Assembly: GCA_943788055.1 (NCBI GenBank)
Contig: CALSOU010000011.1
Span: forward strand, 16,691-80,690
Direction of reading: 5' to 3'
Length of the DNA: 64,000 nucleotides
Source of the DNA: an uncultured Saprospiraceae bacterium
GTDB lineage: Bacteria > Bacteroidota > Bacteroidia > Chitinophagales > Saprospiraceae
This document shows positions 1 through 9,844 of this stretch, piece by piece. Below the pieces are notes generated by a model. It searched no databases and had not been told where the DNA came from. It saw only the letters and a list, made by a program, of their open reading frames with translations. Every line of letters starts with the position of its first letter. Within the stretch, counting starts at the first letter, position 1. The position numbers were made by a program, and so were the translations under genes.

Positions 1-1
1 A

Positions 2-2407
2 TTGATTTGCTTTGTCAGTATTAATGCTGCTGAAGCCCAAATATTTAACTTCAAAAAGAAGAAGGAGACACCAACTGAAAAACCCAAGAAGAAATCTAGT
101 ATAAAAGAGTACAGTGAAGTTATTACTAGTGAGGCCGTTTCAGACACTGGATTAATTTCTACACATGTGGTTGAGGACAACTACTATTTTGAGATTGGAG
201 ACAGCTTGCTTGAACGTGAGATTTTGGTGGTAAGTAGAATTTCTGGTTTTGTAAAAGGCCTAAATTTTGGTGGTGCAGGGACTAAGTCAAGACCACAGCA
301 AGTCATCAGATTTCAAAAGAAGGGAAACCAACTTGTTGCACGGGAGGTTTCTTTTAATAGCGTTGCGAGCGAAGAGTTGCCGATATACCAGTCGGTAAAG
401 AATAACAACTTCGAACCGGTAATCGCTGTGTTTGATATTAAGGCCATAAGCACAGATACGTCGAGTTATGTAATTGATGTAAAAGACTTTTTTACGAGTG
501 ACGTACCTATGATCGGCGCGATGTATGACTTTCAAGAAAAGCAGTTTGGAACAAGGGGAGTAGATAAGAAAAGGTCATTTATACAAAGCATGAAGTCTTT
601 TCCAGAAAATGTTGAAGTGAGACATGTTCTGACTTACAATGGTGCCGAAAAACTACCGGACAATCAATTAACAGGTACAATGTCTGTGGAGCTAAACCAG
701 AGTTTTGTTTTGCTACCTGAGAATCCCATGAGACCAAGAATTGCGGATGATAGAGTGGGATATTTCTCAGTATCTCAAACAGACTATGGCTCTGAGGCTC
801 AGAAAGCTGAACGCAAAACTTTCATTACGAGATGGAGACTTGAGCCTAAAGACCCTGAAGCTTACTTTAGAGGTGAACTTGTAGAACCAATCAAGCCTAT
901 AGTTTATTACATAGATCCTGCAACACCCGAGGCTTGGAGGAAGTATCTCAAACTAGGAATTGAAGATTGGCAGCCAGCGTTTGAAGCTGCTGGTTTCAAA
1001 AATGCCATCATAGCAAAAGATCCTCCTAGCAAAGACGAGGATCCTGATTGGACGCCTGAAGACGTGAGATATTCTGTTATACGCTACGTATCGACGGACA
1101 TCCAAAATGCTATGGGACCTCATGTACATGATCCTAGGACGGGTGAAATCTTAGAAAGTGATATTATTTGGTACCATAATGTTATGAACTTACTTAGAAA
1201 CTGGTACTTCATTCAAACTGCAGCAATTAATCCTGCTGCAAGGGGCACCAAATTTGAAGAAGTAATTATGGGACAGCTCATACGGTTTGTTTCTGCGCAT
1301 GAAGTCGGCCATACGCTCGGATTACCCCACAATATGGGTTCTAGTGTAGCTTATGCTGTTGACTCTTTGAGAAGTCCGTCTTTTACAAAGAAAATGGGTA
1401 CAGCACCTTCAATTATGGATTATGCAAGATTTAATTATGTTGCACAGCCGGAGGACGGAGATGTTGGATTAATGCCAGGAGTGGGACCTTACGATAAATG
1501 GTCTATAAAATTTGGATATCAATTATTTGAAGATACCAATACAGCTGAAGAAGATAAACAAATTCTCAACGGGATGGTACTTGAAAAAGCGGGTGATCCA
1601 ATTTATAGATTCGGACGTCAGCGTGGCCTACCGCTTGATCCAAGTGCACAAACAGAAGATCTAGGCGATGACTCAATGAAGGCGAGTGACTATGGTATAA
1701 GAAACTTAAAGCGTATTATGCCTAAGTTGATTGAGTGGACAGCGGAAGAGGGTAAAGATTTTGATGATTTAGAAGAATTGTATGGTCAAGTATATGGACA
1801 GTTTAACCGTTACATGGGGCATGTAACTGCCAATGTTGGAGGGGTTTACGAATTCTATCAGACATACGATGAGAATAAACCAATTTACACGCACGTCGAG
1901 AAAGAAAAGCAAAAAGCTGCAGTGATGTTTTTGAATCAACAGCTATTCAAAACACCTAAGTGGTTAATTGATCCTGAGATTATTGCGAGAACTGATGACA
2001 AAGCTGCAATTGAGGATATCGGTAGGATTCAGAATCGAACGCTGAATATATTAATGTACACAGATCGACTGAATAGAATGATCGAGAATGAAGCAATCAA
2101 CGGATCAGAGGCTTATAAAATTGAGTCTATGTTTTCAGATGTTCAAACAGGTATTTTTGACGGTGAAAATGCTTCACCTGATGTTTACGGACGAAACCTT
2201 CAGAGAGCCTATGTTGAAAAGCTTATCAGTATGGGGAAAAGTAAAAATCCGAATATTAAGAATTCTGATATATCTGCCGTTTCGCGAGCTGCGTTGATGA
2301 AGATCAAGAGAACTTTGGAATCAAAAAGTGACTACAATGGGACTTCATTAAATAGTATGCATTTCCAAGATTTAGTTTCTCGGATTGAGCGCATGGACGA
2401 AAAATAA
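2..2407 (+). CDS. Zinc-dependent metalloprotease (DUF5117/DUF5118-type), 5' end probably truncated by window edge
   Basis: 801-aa ORF; HExxHxxGxxH metzincin-type motif HEVGHTLGLPHN; Bacteroidota secreted metalloprotease architecture. Confidence 0.85.
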   Translation: MICFVSINAAEAQIFNFKKKKETPTEKPKKKSSIKEYSEVITSEAVSDTGLISTHVVEDNYYFEIGDSLLEREILVVSRISGFVKGLNFGGAGTKSRPQQVIRFQKKGNQLVAREVSFNSVASEELPIYQSVKNNNFEPVIAVFDIKAISTDTSSYVIDVKDFFTSDVPMIGAMYDFQEKQFGTRGVDKKRSFIQSMKSFPENVEVRHVLTYNGAEKLPDNQLTGTMSVELNQSFVLLPENPMRPRIADDRVGYFSVSQTDYGSEAQKAERKTFITRWRLEPKDPEAYFRGELVEPIKPIVYYIDPATPEAWRKYLKLGIEDWQPAFEAAGFKNAIIAKDPPSKDEDPDWTPEDVRYSVIRYVSTDIQNAMGPHVHDPRTGEILESDIIWYHNVMNLLRNWYFIQTAAINPAARGTKFEEVIMGQLIRFVSAHEVGHTLGLPHNMGSSVAYAVDSLRSPSFTKKMGTAPSIMDYARFNYVAQPEDGDVGLMPGVGPYDKWSIKFGYQLFEDTNTAEEDKQILNGMVLEKAGDPIYRFGRQRGLPLDPSAQTEDLGDDSMKASDYGIRNLKRIMPKLIEWTAEEGKDFDDLEELYGQVYGQFNRYMGHVTANVGGVYEFYQTYDENKPIYTHVEKEKQKAAVMFLNQQLFKTPKWLIDPEIIARTDDKAAIEDIGRIQNRTLNILMYTDRLNRMIENEAINGSEAYKIESMFSDVQTGIFDGENASPDVYGRNLQRAYVEKLISMGKSKNPNIKNSDISAVSRAALMKIKRTLESKSDYNGTSLNSMHFQDLVSRIERMDEK

Positions 2408-2436
2408 AACTAGTGCATTTCGCACTCACGTAATCT

Positions 2437-2475
2437 CAAAAGGGTATGATGTTTCGAAGACTTCATACCCTTTTG
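2437..2475 (+). terminator. Rho-independent-like terminator after metalloprotease
   Basis: AAAGGGTATGA...TCATACCCTTTT inverted repeat followed by T-rich tract. Confidence 0.75.
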
Positions 2476-2487
2476 TATTTTCTTATT

Positions 2488-3540
2488 TGAAGTGGAGTTG
2501 CCGAAATTTCAGAAGTATCATCTGGCAAATATGGATCTGGCAATTTACTCGAGGATGATATGAACACAAGGAATTTCCGAGTTAGTTCGAATGAAAATAT
2601 GAATAAAGATATGTAAGCATCTATGCAGATTGCTGAGATTGAAGAAAGATCTCAGAATACATTACTAGATTCCGAAAGACAATCCGACAAAAGCCTTCAG
2701 AATAGGTCAACTCTTAATCAATTTTCATTGAATGAACTTGATGCAAGTTTAATTGTTAAATAAAATGTTCTAGTCCTTGCATTGCCTAAAACTGTAGATT
2801 GTCCTACTTTTGGACGCAATCCATGGGAATTTGAATTGGGTGCTTTAACAGGGTTATCAAACCCAACGAAAGCTTTAGCACCGAAGAATAACCAAGGTAT
2901 ACCGGCATATCCATCTCGGGCTATTAATGAAAAGTCATTGGAGGGCCTTGATCTCGAATTATTTTCAAGTGCTAAACGCGCGAGATGGCCGGTTTTTATA
3001 AAGTCTGGAATAAATTATTCTAGATGGTCTGAAAGAATGACCATTGATGAATCCTGTAAAGAGGTTGATACGGTTCAAAGTATAATTTCAACCACTGTCT
3101 TGCAGAGTGGAGATACAATCACTTACATCTACGGCGACATCTATGTGGAACGTGATTACCAGATTAATAAGAGTATTCACTATTTTTTACACAGATTTGA
3201 TATTCCGCTTTCTATCGTGTATGTAGGCTACCTGACAGAGAATCAAAGTCTCCAAGCTGAGGTTGGTACAAGAGTAAATCTCTCAACATTAGCTCGTGGT
3301 CGCATTTACAATAATGACTTAGAGTTTTCAAACGCCTCTCTGCCAAATTTCTTTCGTAGGTTTTCTGGTTTGAGCTAGTTTACAAAATTACACTACAGGT
3401 ATTATCTTTCAGAGCAACACTTTATTGGAGCTTCTGCTTATTTTCAGCACCTTCCTGCAGACTTCTCTACTTCAACAAATCAGATTGAACAACGATATTT
3501 GAACTATGGTCTCGTTGTATACTATGGTATGCGGTTTTGA
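2488..3540 (+). pseudogene. Degraded outer-membrane beta-barrel-like protein gene
   Basis: One continuous reading frame interrupted by TAA (2614-2616), TAA (2761-2763) and TAG (3376-3378), ending ...NYGLVVYYGMRF* at 3538-3540 (OMP-like terminal Phe). ORF 2782-3378 is only the middle part. Confidence 0.7.
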
Positions 3541-3569
3541 TCCCGAATAATTTTCATCTAGTTTAACGG

Positions 3570-4246
3570 TTGAAAATGAATAATGACGTTTTTAGACATA
3601 TTCATGATTTATTTCTTCAGTATAGTAATGAAGAACAGGCTAATCAAATGTCAAAGTACATGAAAGGTAAGTTCAGCTTTTATGGCATTCAATCACCGAT
3701 ACGAAGAAAAATTTCAAGAGACATAGTAACTAGTCTTAAGCTACTTCCTATTTCTGAGATCATCGATTTGATTAAAATTCTCTGGTCAGCAGAACATAGA
3801 GAGCTTCAGTATCTTGCGATGGATATTATTGACAAAAGAAAAGGGAGCTTAAACGCCTCGCATTTGGAGCTTGGCGAATACTTAGCTCTCAATAAGACTT
3901 GGTGGGATAACGTTGATTATTTATCAACGCATTTCTTTGCTCCTTTTCTCATCAATTTGCAGGTGACGGAAAGACATGCATATATTCTTTAGCTAGTTGA
4001 ACATTCTAGTGTGTGGATGAATCGTGTTGCGATCATTTTTCAGCTAATGCGTAAATCTGAAACTGAAACTGAGTTGTTAGAATTGTCAATTATTCAGCAT
4101 ATTACAAGTAAGAGTTCTTTCACCAAAATGCTATAGGATGGGAACTTCGACAGTGCTCAAAGACTAATCCACTGTGGGTTAGAAATTTTATTGATGTTCA
4201 TGATATTGCACCATTGAGCAAAAGAGAAGCTAGTAAATATTTGTAG
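3570..4246 (+). pseudogene. DNA alkylation repair (AlkD-like) pseudogene
   Basis: AlkD-like N-terminus; TAG at 3990-3992; same frame continues LVEHSSVWMNRVAIIFQLMRK; after a frameshift near 4130 the C-terminus NAIGWELRQCSKTNPLWVRNFIDVHDIAPLSKREASKYL* is recovered. Confidence 0.85.
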
Positions 4247-4258
4247 AGTTTAAGTTTG

Positions 4259-4852
4259 CTATGTCAATGGTTGCTTCAGAATTCTAGACATTTCTGGACC
4301 TGTACAGAAGAGTAAATCCAAAATTGACATGTTACTTTGATAACCCATCGACTCTTCAAAAACTTGAGTATAATAACTGGTTGTAAAACTGTGACGAGGC
4401 CTTATTTTTTGACGAAAGTCACCTTCAGTGTAACTGCTATTGTATTCAAGCGTTTCGGTGAGTTCAATTCCTAATTTAGAGGCGAAATATTCTAAACACT
4501 CCCAATTCAAATCATAGAGGAAGTGATGCTTCTTTTTGATTATAGCCTCAATGTCTTCCCAGTAAAACTCATAGTATGCTGCTCTACCATAAGCGGATTT
4601 AATCGACTGGAGATGATTTGTTATCCATGGGTCAACGTAAGATATGCGCACGTCTTTGATAGGCATTTGTTTATTTTTACCTTTTTCCAATGGCACCGAT
4701 AGCGTAATCGATCCATTTGCGCCATAGATGTTACATTTGTTTCGATAACTTCGCTTTTGATAGTTCTCGTGAGCCTCTATTTCGATTCTTCTGTCAGAGT
4801 AGGCTTGCGCCCAAAATGCGATACAAGGAAAATATTGACTTTCAATAATCAT
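4259..4852 (-). CDS. WbqC family protein
   Basis: 197 aa; WbqC-like N-terminal ESQYFPCIAFW and family-typical C-terminus. Confidence 0.85.
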   Translation of the reverse strand: MIIESQYFPCIAFWAQAYSDRRIEIEAHENYQKRSYRNKCNIYGANGSITLSVPLEKGKNKQMPIKDVRISYVDPWITNHLQSIKSAYGRAAYYEFYWEDIEAIIKKKHHFLYDLNWECLEYFASKLGIELTETLEYNSSYTEGDFRQKIRPRHSFTTSYYTQVFEESMGYQSNMSILDLLFCTGPEMSRILKQPLT

Positions 4853-4865
4853 TCTACAAAGTTAC

Positions 4866-6083
4866 ATGAATTCAAGATTTGACGTCAAAAAAGATTTACC
4901 GAAATCACCAAAATCGCTGTATGTTACGATTCCTGCTTTTAAAGAGCCTGATATCATAACAACCCTACGATCAATTTTGAACGCAGACCGGACAGGTTTA
5001 GATATTCAGGTGAAGGTATTAATCAATTCCTCTGATACTGAGATTCCAGAGGTAGTTGATATCAATCGTCGTAGTGAAGAGGAGGTAAAAGCTTTTATGC
5101 ATTCACAAAATTGCGAAACTTGGATGCACGTTGATCACGTATCATTACCTTCAAGGTATGCTGGAGTTGGTTTGGCAAGAAAAACCTTAATGGATGCTGC
5201 AGCTTGGTATTTTCAAGATAAGGATGTCAATGGCTTGATCCTTGCATTGGATGCGGATTGTGAGATACAGAGAAATTACTTCCAAGTGATATCCAAGCAT
5301 TTTAAGACTGCGTCAGACCAAGCGGCAAGTATTTTTTTCGAGCATCCTCTCCAGGGAACGGAGGATGATACTGCAATTATGGAATACGAATGGCATCTAA
5401 GATATTTTATCAATTTGCAGAAATGGGCGAAATTTCCATTTGCAATCCATACTGTCGGTAGTAGTATGTGCTGCTACTCTGAAGCCTATTTGCTTCGAGG
5501 TGGTATGAATAAACGTAAGGCAGGGGAGGATTTTTATTTTTTACACAAATTTATAAAGGATGAAATATGCGGTGAAATCAACGGAACGACTGTATTCCCA
5601 TCAGGAAGGATTTCTGATCGTGTCCCTTTTGGAACTGGTAGAGCTGTAGGAAAGTACGAAGATGAGACGTATGTTGCTACTACTTATAATCCGACGATGT
5701 TCAAAATTTTAAAATTATGGAATAGTCAAGTTGAATTGTACTATCGAGGATCGAAGCCTCACGAAGTACATCCGGCGTTGGATTTGTATTTAGAGTCAAT
5801 TGATTTTGATATCAAAATACAGAAGTTGCTCAAACACGTTAAGAGTCTAAAGGCTTTCAAAAAGCGTTTTTATCAGCTTTTCGATGCTTTTCAGTTAATG
5901 AAGTGTTTGCATCATATGAGGAGCGATTTCCCTGATGTACCAATTTTGAAAAGCGCTCAGTTTTATTTTGATCAAATTGAGAAAGGCGAATCAACTGAGA
6001 ACTTAAGTCTCCGCAGAGCACTTCTAAAAATCAGGCAGTTAGATCGACAACGAAATGATTTTAGCTGGTATTTTGAATACTAA
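4866..6083 (+). CDS. Glycosyltransferase family 2-like protein
   Basis: 405 aa; VTIPAFKEP N-terminus, ALDADCE acidic motif, GT-A fold pattern. Confidence 0.75.
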   Translation: MNSRFDVKKDLPKSPKSLYVTIPAFKEPDIITTLRSILNADRTGLDIQVKVLINSSDTEIPEVVDINRRSEEEVKAFMHSQNCETWMHVDHVSLPSRYAGVGLARKTLMDAAAWYFQDKDVNGLILALDADCEIQRNYFQVISKHFKTASDQAASIFFEHPLQGTEDDTAIMEYEWHLRYFINLQKWAKFPFAIHTVGSSMCCYSEAYLLRGGMNKRKAGEDFYFLHKFIKDEICGEINGTTVFPSGRISDRVPFGTGRAVGKYEDETYVATTYNPTMFKILKLWNSQVELYYRGSKPHEVHPALDLYLESIDFDIKIQKLLKHVKSLKAFKKRFYQLFDAFQLMKCLHHMRSDFPDVPILKSAQFYFDQIEKGESTENLSLRRALLKIRQLDRQRNDFSWYFEY

Positions 6084-6664
6084 TGTAAAGCAGCTTTTAT
6101 TTCTAAACCTTCAATAACTTCACTTTCTAGATCAACCCAATATTCTAATCTATCGTAGACAGCCTTTTCTTCAAAATAATTAAGAGCCATTTTGACAAAA
6201 ATATGCCCATGTTTTGCTTCAGAAGCCCAAAGGATTTTGTAGAATCGCTTTAGTTCGGGATCATCGAGAGCCTCGGACACAAGCCTGAATCGTTCTGCAC
6301 CTCGGGTCTCTACAACACTAGCAATTAACAATCGATCCAAAAATCGCTCTGTTTGACCACTATGACATTTCTTAACTAACGCTTGCACATATAGATCTCC
6401 TCCAATTGAATGATTTAGCTGCAGTCCCCTTTTTTGCATTAACTCGTAGACTTGCTGAAAATGCTCAAGTTCTTCGATACCTGTGTCTATTAAATCTGGA
6501 ATGATTTCAACTCGATTAGGATATTTAGCGACTAAACTCATTGCCATAGAACTTGCTTTCCGTTCGCAATCGGCATGATCCTTAAGAAAACTGTCAAAAT
6601 CAGCCATTACGGCTTCAATCCATTCTTGTTTGCTGGCAACTTTGACATCTAAATTAAGCTTCAT
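6080..6664 (-). CDS. miaE: tRNA-(ms2io6A)-hydroxylase (MiaE family)
   Basis: 194 aa; ferritin-like diiron motifs ERKASSMAM, EELEHFQQVYELM, ASEAKHGHIF. Confidence 0.9.
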   Translation of the reverse strand: MKLNLDVKVASKQEWIEAVMADFDSFLKDHADCERKASSMAMSLVAKYPNRVEIIPDLIDTGIEELEHFQQVYELMQKRGLQLNHSIGGDLYVQALVKKCHSGQTERFLDRLLIASVVETRGAERFRLVSEALDDPELKRFYKILWASEAKHGHIFVKMALNYFEEKAVYDRLEYWVDLESEVIEGLEIKAALH

Positions 6665-7035
6665 AGTCTTTTTTTATGTAAACTTAAACTATCGTTGGTT
6701 TGAAATAAAATGCGAATGTAAAATTTATCAACTAGACGTGCACGAGCTTTTACCTTGATTTTGAAGCAGCGATAAATAAATTGTTTTTTAGTTAGAAATA
6801 CTCATTGGTTGAATATGTCAGATGATCATGTCACTGTGGATCACTCTTCGTACCTTTATTTTCGCTTCAATAAAAAACTGACGTTGTTCAAAGTATGACT
6901 GGCAACCCTCATTGTAAAAGACTTTAAATCTGGACTTTACATACAAAATTTAGGAAATACGTAAATAGAAAAATATGTCAAATCTATTATCAAAAGATGA
7001 TTCATCTGAGAAGTATGTAATTGGCAAGATATTTT

Positions 7036-7066
7036 TTTGGCAATCCCTTCAATTGTAGTATAATTG
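7036..7066 (+). promoter_or_regulatory. Bacteroidota-type promoter (-33 TTTG, 19-bp spacer, -7 TATAATTG)
   Basis: TTTG 7036-7039, 19-nt spacer, TATAATTG 7059-7066 (one mismatch to TAnnTTTG), 34 nt upstream of a small ORF. Confidence 0.5.
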
Positions 7067-7099
7067 TAATAACAATAATGTAGTAGAAAAAGATCTATC

Positions 7100-7234
7100 A
7101 TGGCAACATCAAGAAAAAGACAAAGAGCACGAAAAAGGGCAGCTGCAAACGAAAAGAAGTTTTTTAAGTATGCGATTATGATCACTGTAGCTGTGCTAGT
7201 GATATTATTCTTTTTTTATCGTAGTTCACTCTAA
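7100..7234 (+). CDS. Small basic single-TM protein (44 aa), absent from the supplied ORF track
   Basis: ATG at 7100; MATSRKRQRARKRAAANEKKFFKYAIMITVAVLVILFFFYRSSL*; Arg/Lys-rich N-terminus plus one hydrophobic helix; promoter-like sequence upstream. Confidence 0.6.
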   Translation: MATSRKRQRARKRAAANEKKFFKYAIMITVAVLVILFFFYRSSL

Positions 7235-8532
7235 CGATTATTCAAGAAAAACTCAGTAATTCGTCTATCTACAAAGATATCACGAGGTCTAAGTTTCTGC
7301 TTTAGTATGATGCCTTCAAGTATTCGACATCTGCTTAAAGCTACATATGCTTGACCACTTTCAAACGCGCCTCTACCCAAGTCAATAATAGCACGATCAA
7401 ATGTCTTTCCTTGACTTTTGTGAATTGTCACTGCCCATGCTAATCTCAAAGGGTACTGCGTAAATGATCCAATCTCTTCAGTTTTTAGAAGTTTCTGATC
7501 AGCCGGATCTGGTTTGTATTTTAGAATTTCCCAAGTGAACTTATCAACATCAACTCGTTGAATTGTACCATCATCTTGGAGAATAGCGACCACTACTTTA
7601 TTTGTGTCTAGTTCGATTATTTTTCCAATTGTACCGTTGACATACATTTTTTCACTATCATTTTTGATAAACATGACTTGTGCACCTACTCTCAACTTTA
7701 ATGCAAGCTCTGTTGGAAACAATCGTTCAGAAAAATTGCCTGTAACGCTAGCTAAATAGGTGAATTCCTCAGATTCTACTTCAGCTAGTTTTTCTCTATT
7801 AATGCGGTGAACTTGGTCGTTTCTTGCACAAAGTGTGATATACCAGTCATCATCGTAATCTTCGACGTATCTATTATTCAAATCTTCGAGATCATCATAA
7901 TCTATGTCTTGCGTTCGAACATTGTCTAGAATCCGTATAAAACTGCGGTCAGTTTGGCGATAGACCTCCTGAAGTTCAAATATTTCAAGCGGTGTGTCGT
8001 CTTGCCAAACTTTTGCAGAAAAAAAATAGGGTGATTCATAGTGCTCGGCTATATACTCGCGTTCTGCCTGTTTCGCTACAACTGGTGGCAATTGAAACAT
8101 ATCTCCAAAAAAAATAACTTTTACACCTCCGAAAGCTTCTTGATAGTTGTTTCGATTTACTCTTAAAAAATAGTCAATGTTGTCCATCATATCCGCTCTT
8201 ACCATGGATATTTCATCGATGATAAGAACATCGAGGTTTCTATAAACACGACTATTCCGACGTTCGTAGATATCACTAGGATGAAGTAATTTCGGTGGAA
8301 ACCCAAAAAATGAGTGGATAGTAGTTCCTTTTACATTCAACGCTGCGATACCTGTTGGCGCAACAACTGCCGTTCTTAATTTGGTCGTTTTTCTAAACAA
8401 GCGCAATAAGGTAGATTTCCCAGTACCAGCACGCCCAGTGATAAAGATAGCATGCCTAGTAGTCTCCATCTGTTGAAGGACTTCTTTGAATTCTTTACTT
8501 AAGACAATAGGAGAACCGCTTCCTAATTCCAT
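7231..8532 (-). CDS. PIF1-like AAA ATPase/helicase
   Basis: 433 aa; Walker A GRAGTGKSTLL, VAPTGIAALNVKGTTIHSFF, DEISMV, C-terminal AVTIHKSQGKTF and ALSR. Confidence 0.9.
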   Translation of the reverse strand: MELGSGSPIVLSKEFKEVLQQMETTRHAIFITGRAGTGKSTLLRLFRKTTKLRTAVVAPTGIAALNVKGTTIHSFFGFPPKLLHPSDIYERRNSRVYRNLDVLIIDEISMVRADMMDNIDYFLRVNRNNYQEAFGGVKVIFFGDMFQLPPVVAKQAEREYIAEHYESPYFFSAKVWQDDTPLEIFELQEVYRQTDRSFIRILDNVRTQDIDYDDLEDLNNRYVEDYDDDWYITLCARNDQVHRINREKLAEVESEEFTYLASVTGNFSERLFPTELALKLRVGAQVMFIKNDSEKMYVNGTIGKIIELDTNKVVVAILQDDGTIQRVDVDKFTWEILKYKPDPADQKLLKTEEIGSFTQYPLRLAWAVTIHKSQGKTFDRAIIDLGRGAFESGQAYVALSRCRILEGIILKQKLRPRDIFVDRRITEFFLNNR

Positions 8533-8579
8533 GATGTTGGTACTGGTGACTAAAAGTATTAGTTTGTAAGATACTTCTT

Positions 8580-9617
8580 TTATGCCCGTATTAAAAAATA
8601 TGCAACAACAGGGAAATGATCACTGTAGCCGTTGATAAAGACGCCATTACTGAACGTTCTGAATGGGTAGTTTTTGTACCGTCCGCTTGGTTGAAGCATT
8701 TTTGGTTCTTTGAAGACTTCTGCTTTGTGGAAGAATAATCCAGACTGTGTCTTATCAAGACATGCCTCACTTACTATTATTTGATCAAATAGACTCCATG
8801 AATCTCTATAAGCGTTGGAACCTACCCCTTTTGAAAATTTTGAATACATCGGATTATAAAAACCTCGGGGCTTAACTTGTTTTATTTTTTTCTTGGCATT
8901 AAGTATTTTCTTTACAGACTTTGAAGTGGGGTCATCGTTAAGGTCACCCATAATGACGATTTTAGCATCTGGTTCCATTGTATATATTTCAGAAGCAATG
9001 GATTTGTTCAATTGAGCAGCGGCTATTCTTCCCGGTGCAGATCTCTTTTCGCCTCCACTTCTTGAAGGCCAGTGGTTTACGAGAACATGCACTACTTCTC
9101 CGTTGATTCGACCTTTGACATGTAGTACATCACGTGTAAACTTTCTACTTCCATTGGACTGAATGAGCAGCTCGTGGACTTTTGAGTCAATCAATTCAAA
9201 ATAACTAGGGTTGTAGATTAAACCAACATCTATACCTCTTTTGTCAGGAGAGTCGTAGTGTACAATTTGATAATTTCTACCTCTTAGCGCATCTTGTATA
9301 AGCAGATCTTCAAGTACACTGCGATTTTCAATTTCTGATACTCCCAACAAAACAAGACCATCGGGACTCATGCCAGTGCCAAGTTTAGATATCACAGAAG
9401 CCATGTTTTCTTGCTTACGTTCGTATTTGTCAAGTGTCCAAGCATTTCGACCTTCGGGCAGGAACTCTTCATCGTTAATACTTTCGTCGTCATAAACATC
9501 AAAGAGATTTTCCAAATTATAAAAACCCATAGGGAAGGCTTGATAAGCAGTTTGTGAGAAGCTTACTTGAGTTAAGATGATAAGCGTCAAAAAGATGTAC
9601 AATTGTTTCTTGAACAT
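8580..9617 (-). CDS. Secreted endonuclease/exonuclease/phosphatase (EEP) family protein
   Basis: 345 aa; signal peptide; NLENLFDVYDD, HWPSRSGGE, GDLNDDP and SDHFPVVAYF motifs. Confidence 0.88.
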   Translation of the reverse strand: MFKKQLYIFLTLIILTQVSFSQTAYQAFPMGFYNLENLFDVYDDESINDEEFLPEGRNAWTLDKYERKQENMASVISKLGTGMSPDGLVLLGVSEIENRSVLEDLLIQDALRGRNYQIVHYDSPDKRGIDVGLIYNPSYFELIDSKVHELLIQSNGSRKFTRDVLHVKGRINGEVVHVLVNHWPSRSGGEKRSAPGRIAAAQLNKSIASEIYTMEPDAKIVIMGDLNDDPTSKSVKKILNAKKKIKQVKPRGFYNPMYSKFSKGVGSNAYRDSWSLFDQIIVSEACLDKTQSGLFFHKAEVFKEPKMLQPSGRYKNYPFRTFSNGVFINGYSDHFPVVAYFLIRA

Positions 9618-9792
9618 ATACTGTTATTTTTTTTGATATCGTCCAACATAAATAGTTGTTTTGCTGACTAGACGATGATTATGTAATATACATTTAACAT
9701 GAGATCAAACGGTATTAATAATATAAATGTATATTTATAAGCAAAAGTAAATGAGTTTTTTAAAATGTCTTTCCTTTTTATAAAAAACATCT

Positions 9793-9808
9793 TTTGAACG
9801 TGTTCAAA
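9793..9808. promoter_or_regulatory. Dyad-symmetric operator-like site TTTGAAC-GT-GTTCAAA
   Basis: 7+7 inverted repeat with 2-nt centre just upstream of -7-like TACATTTG (9823-9830). Confidence 0.45.
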
Positions 9809-9844
9809 GATAAATTAGGTTGTACATTTGTAGCAAAAATTAAA

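Noticed and set aside
2614-3992. Possible stop-codon reassignment or readthrough because several frames continue past TAA/TAG/TGA
   Set aside because: All three stop codons are involved, lesions coexist with frameshifts, and intact genes use TAA, TAG and TGA as normal terminators; gene decay is simpler.
6937-7185. 82-aa minus-strand ORF
   Set aside because: Antisense to the better-supported small ORF 7100-7234 with promoter-like sequence; no family recognised.
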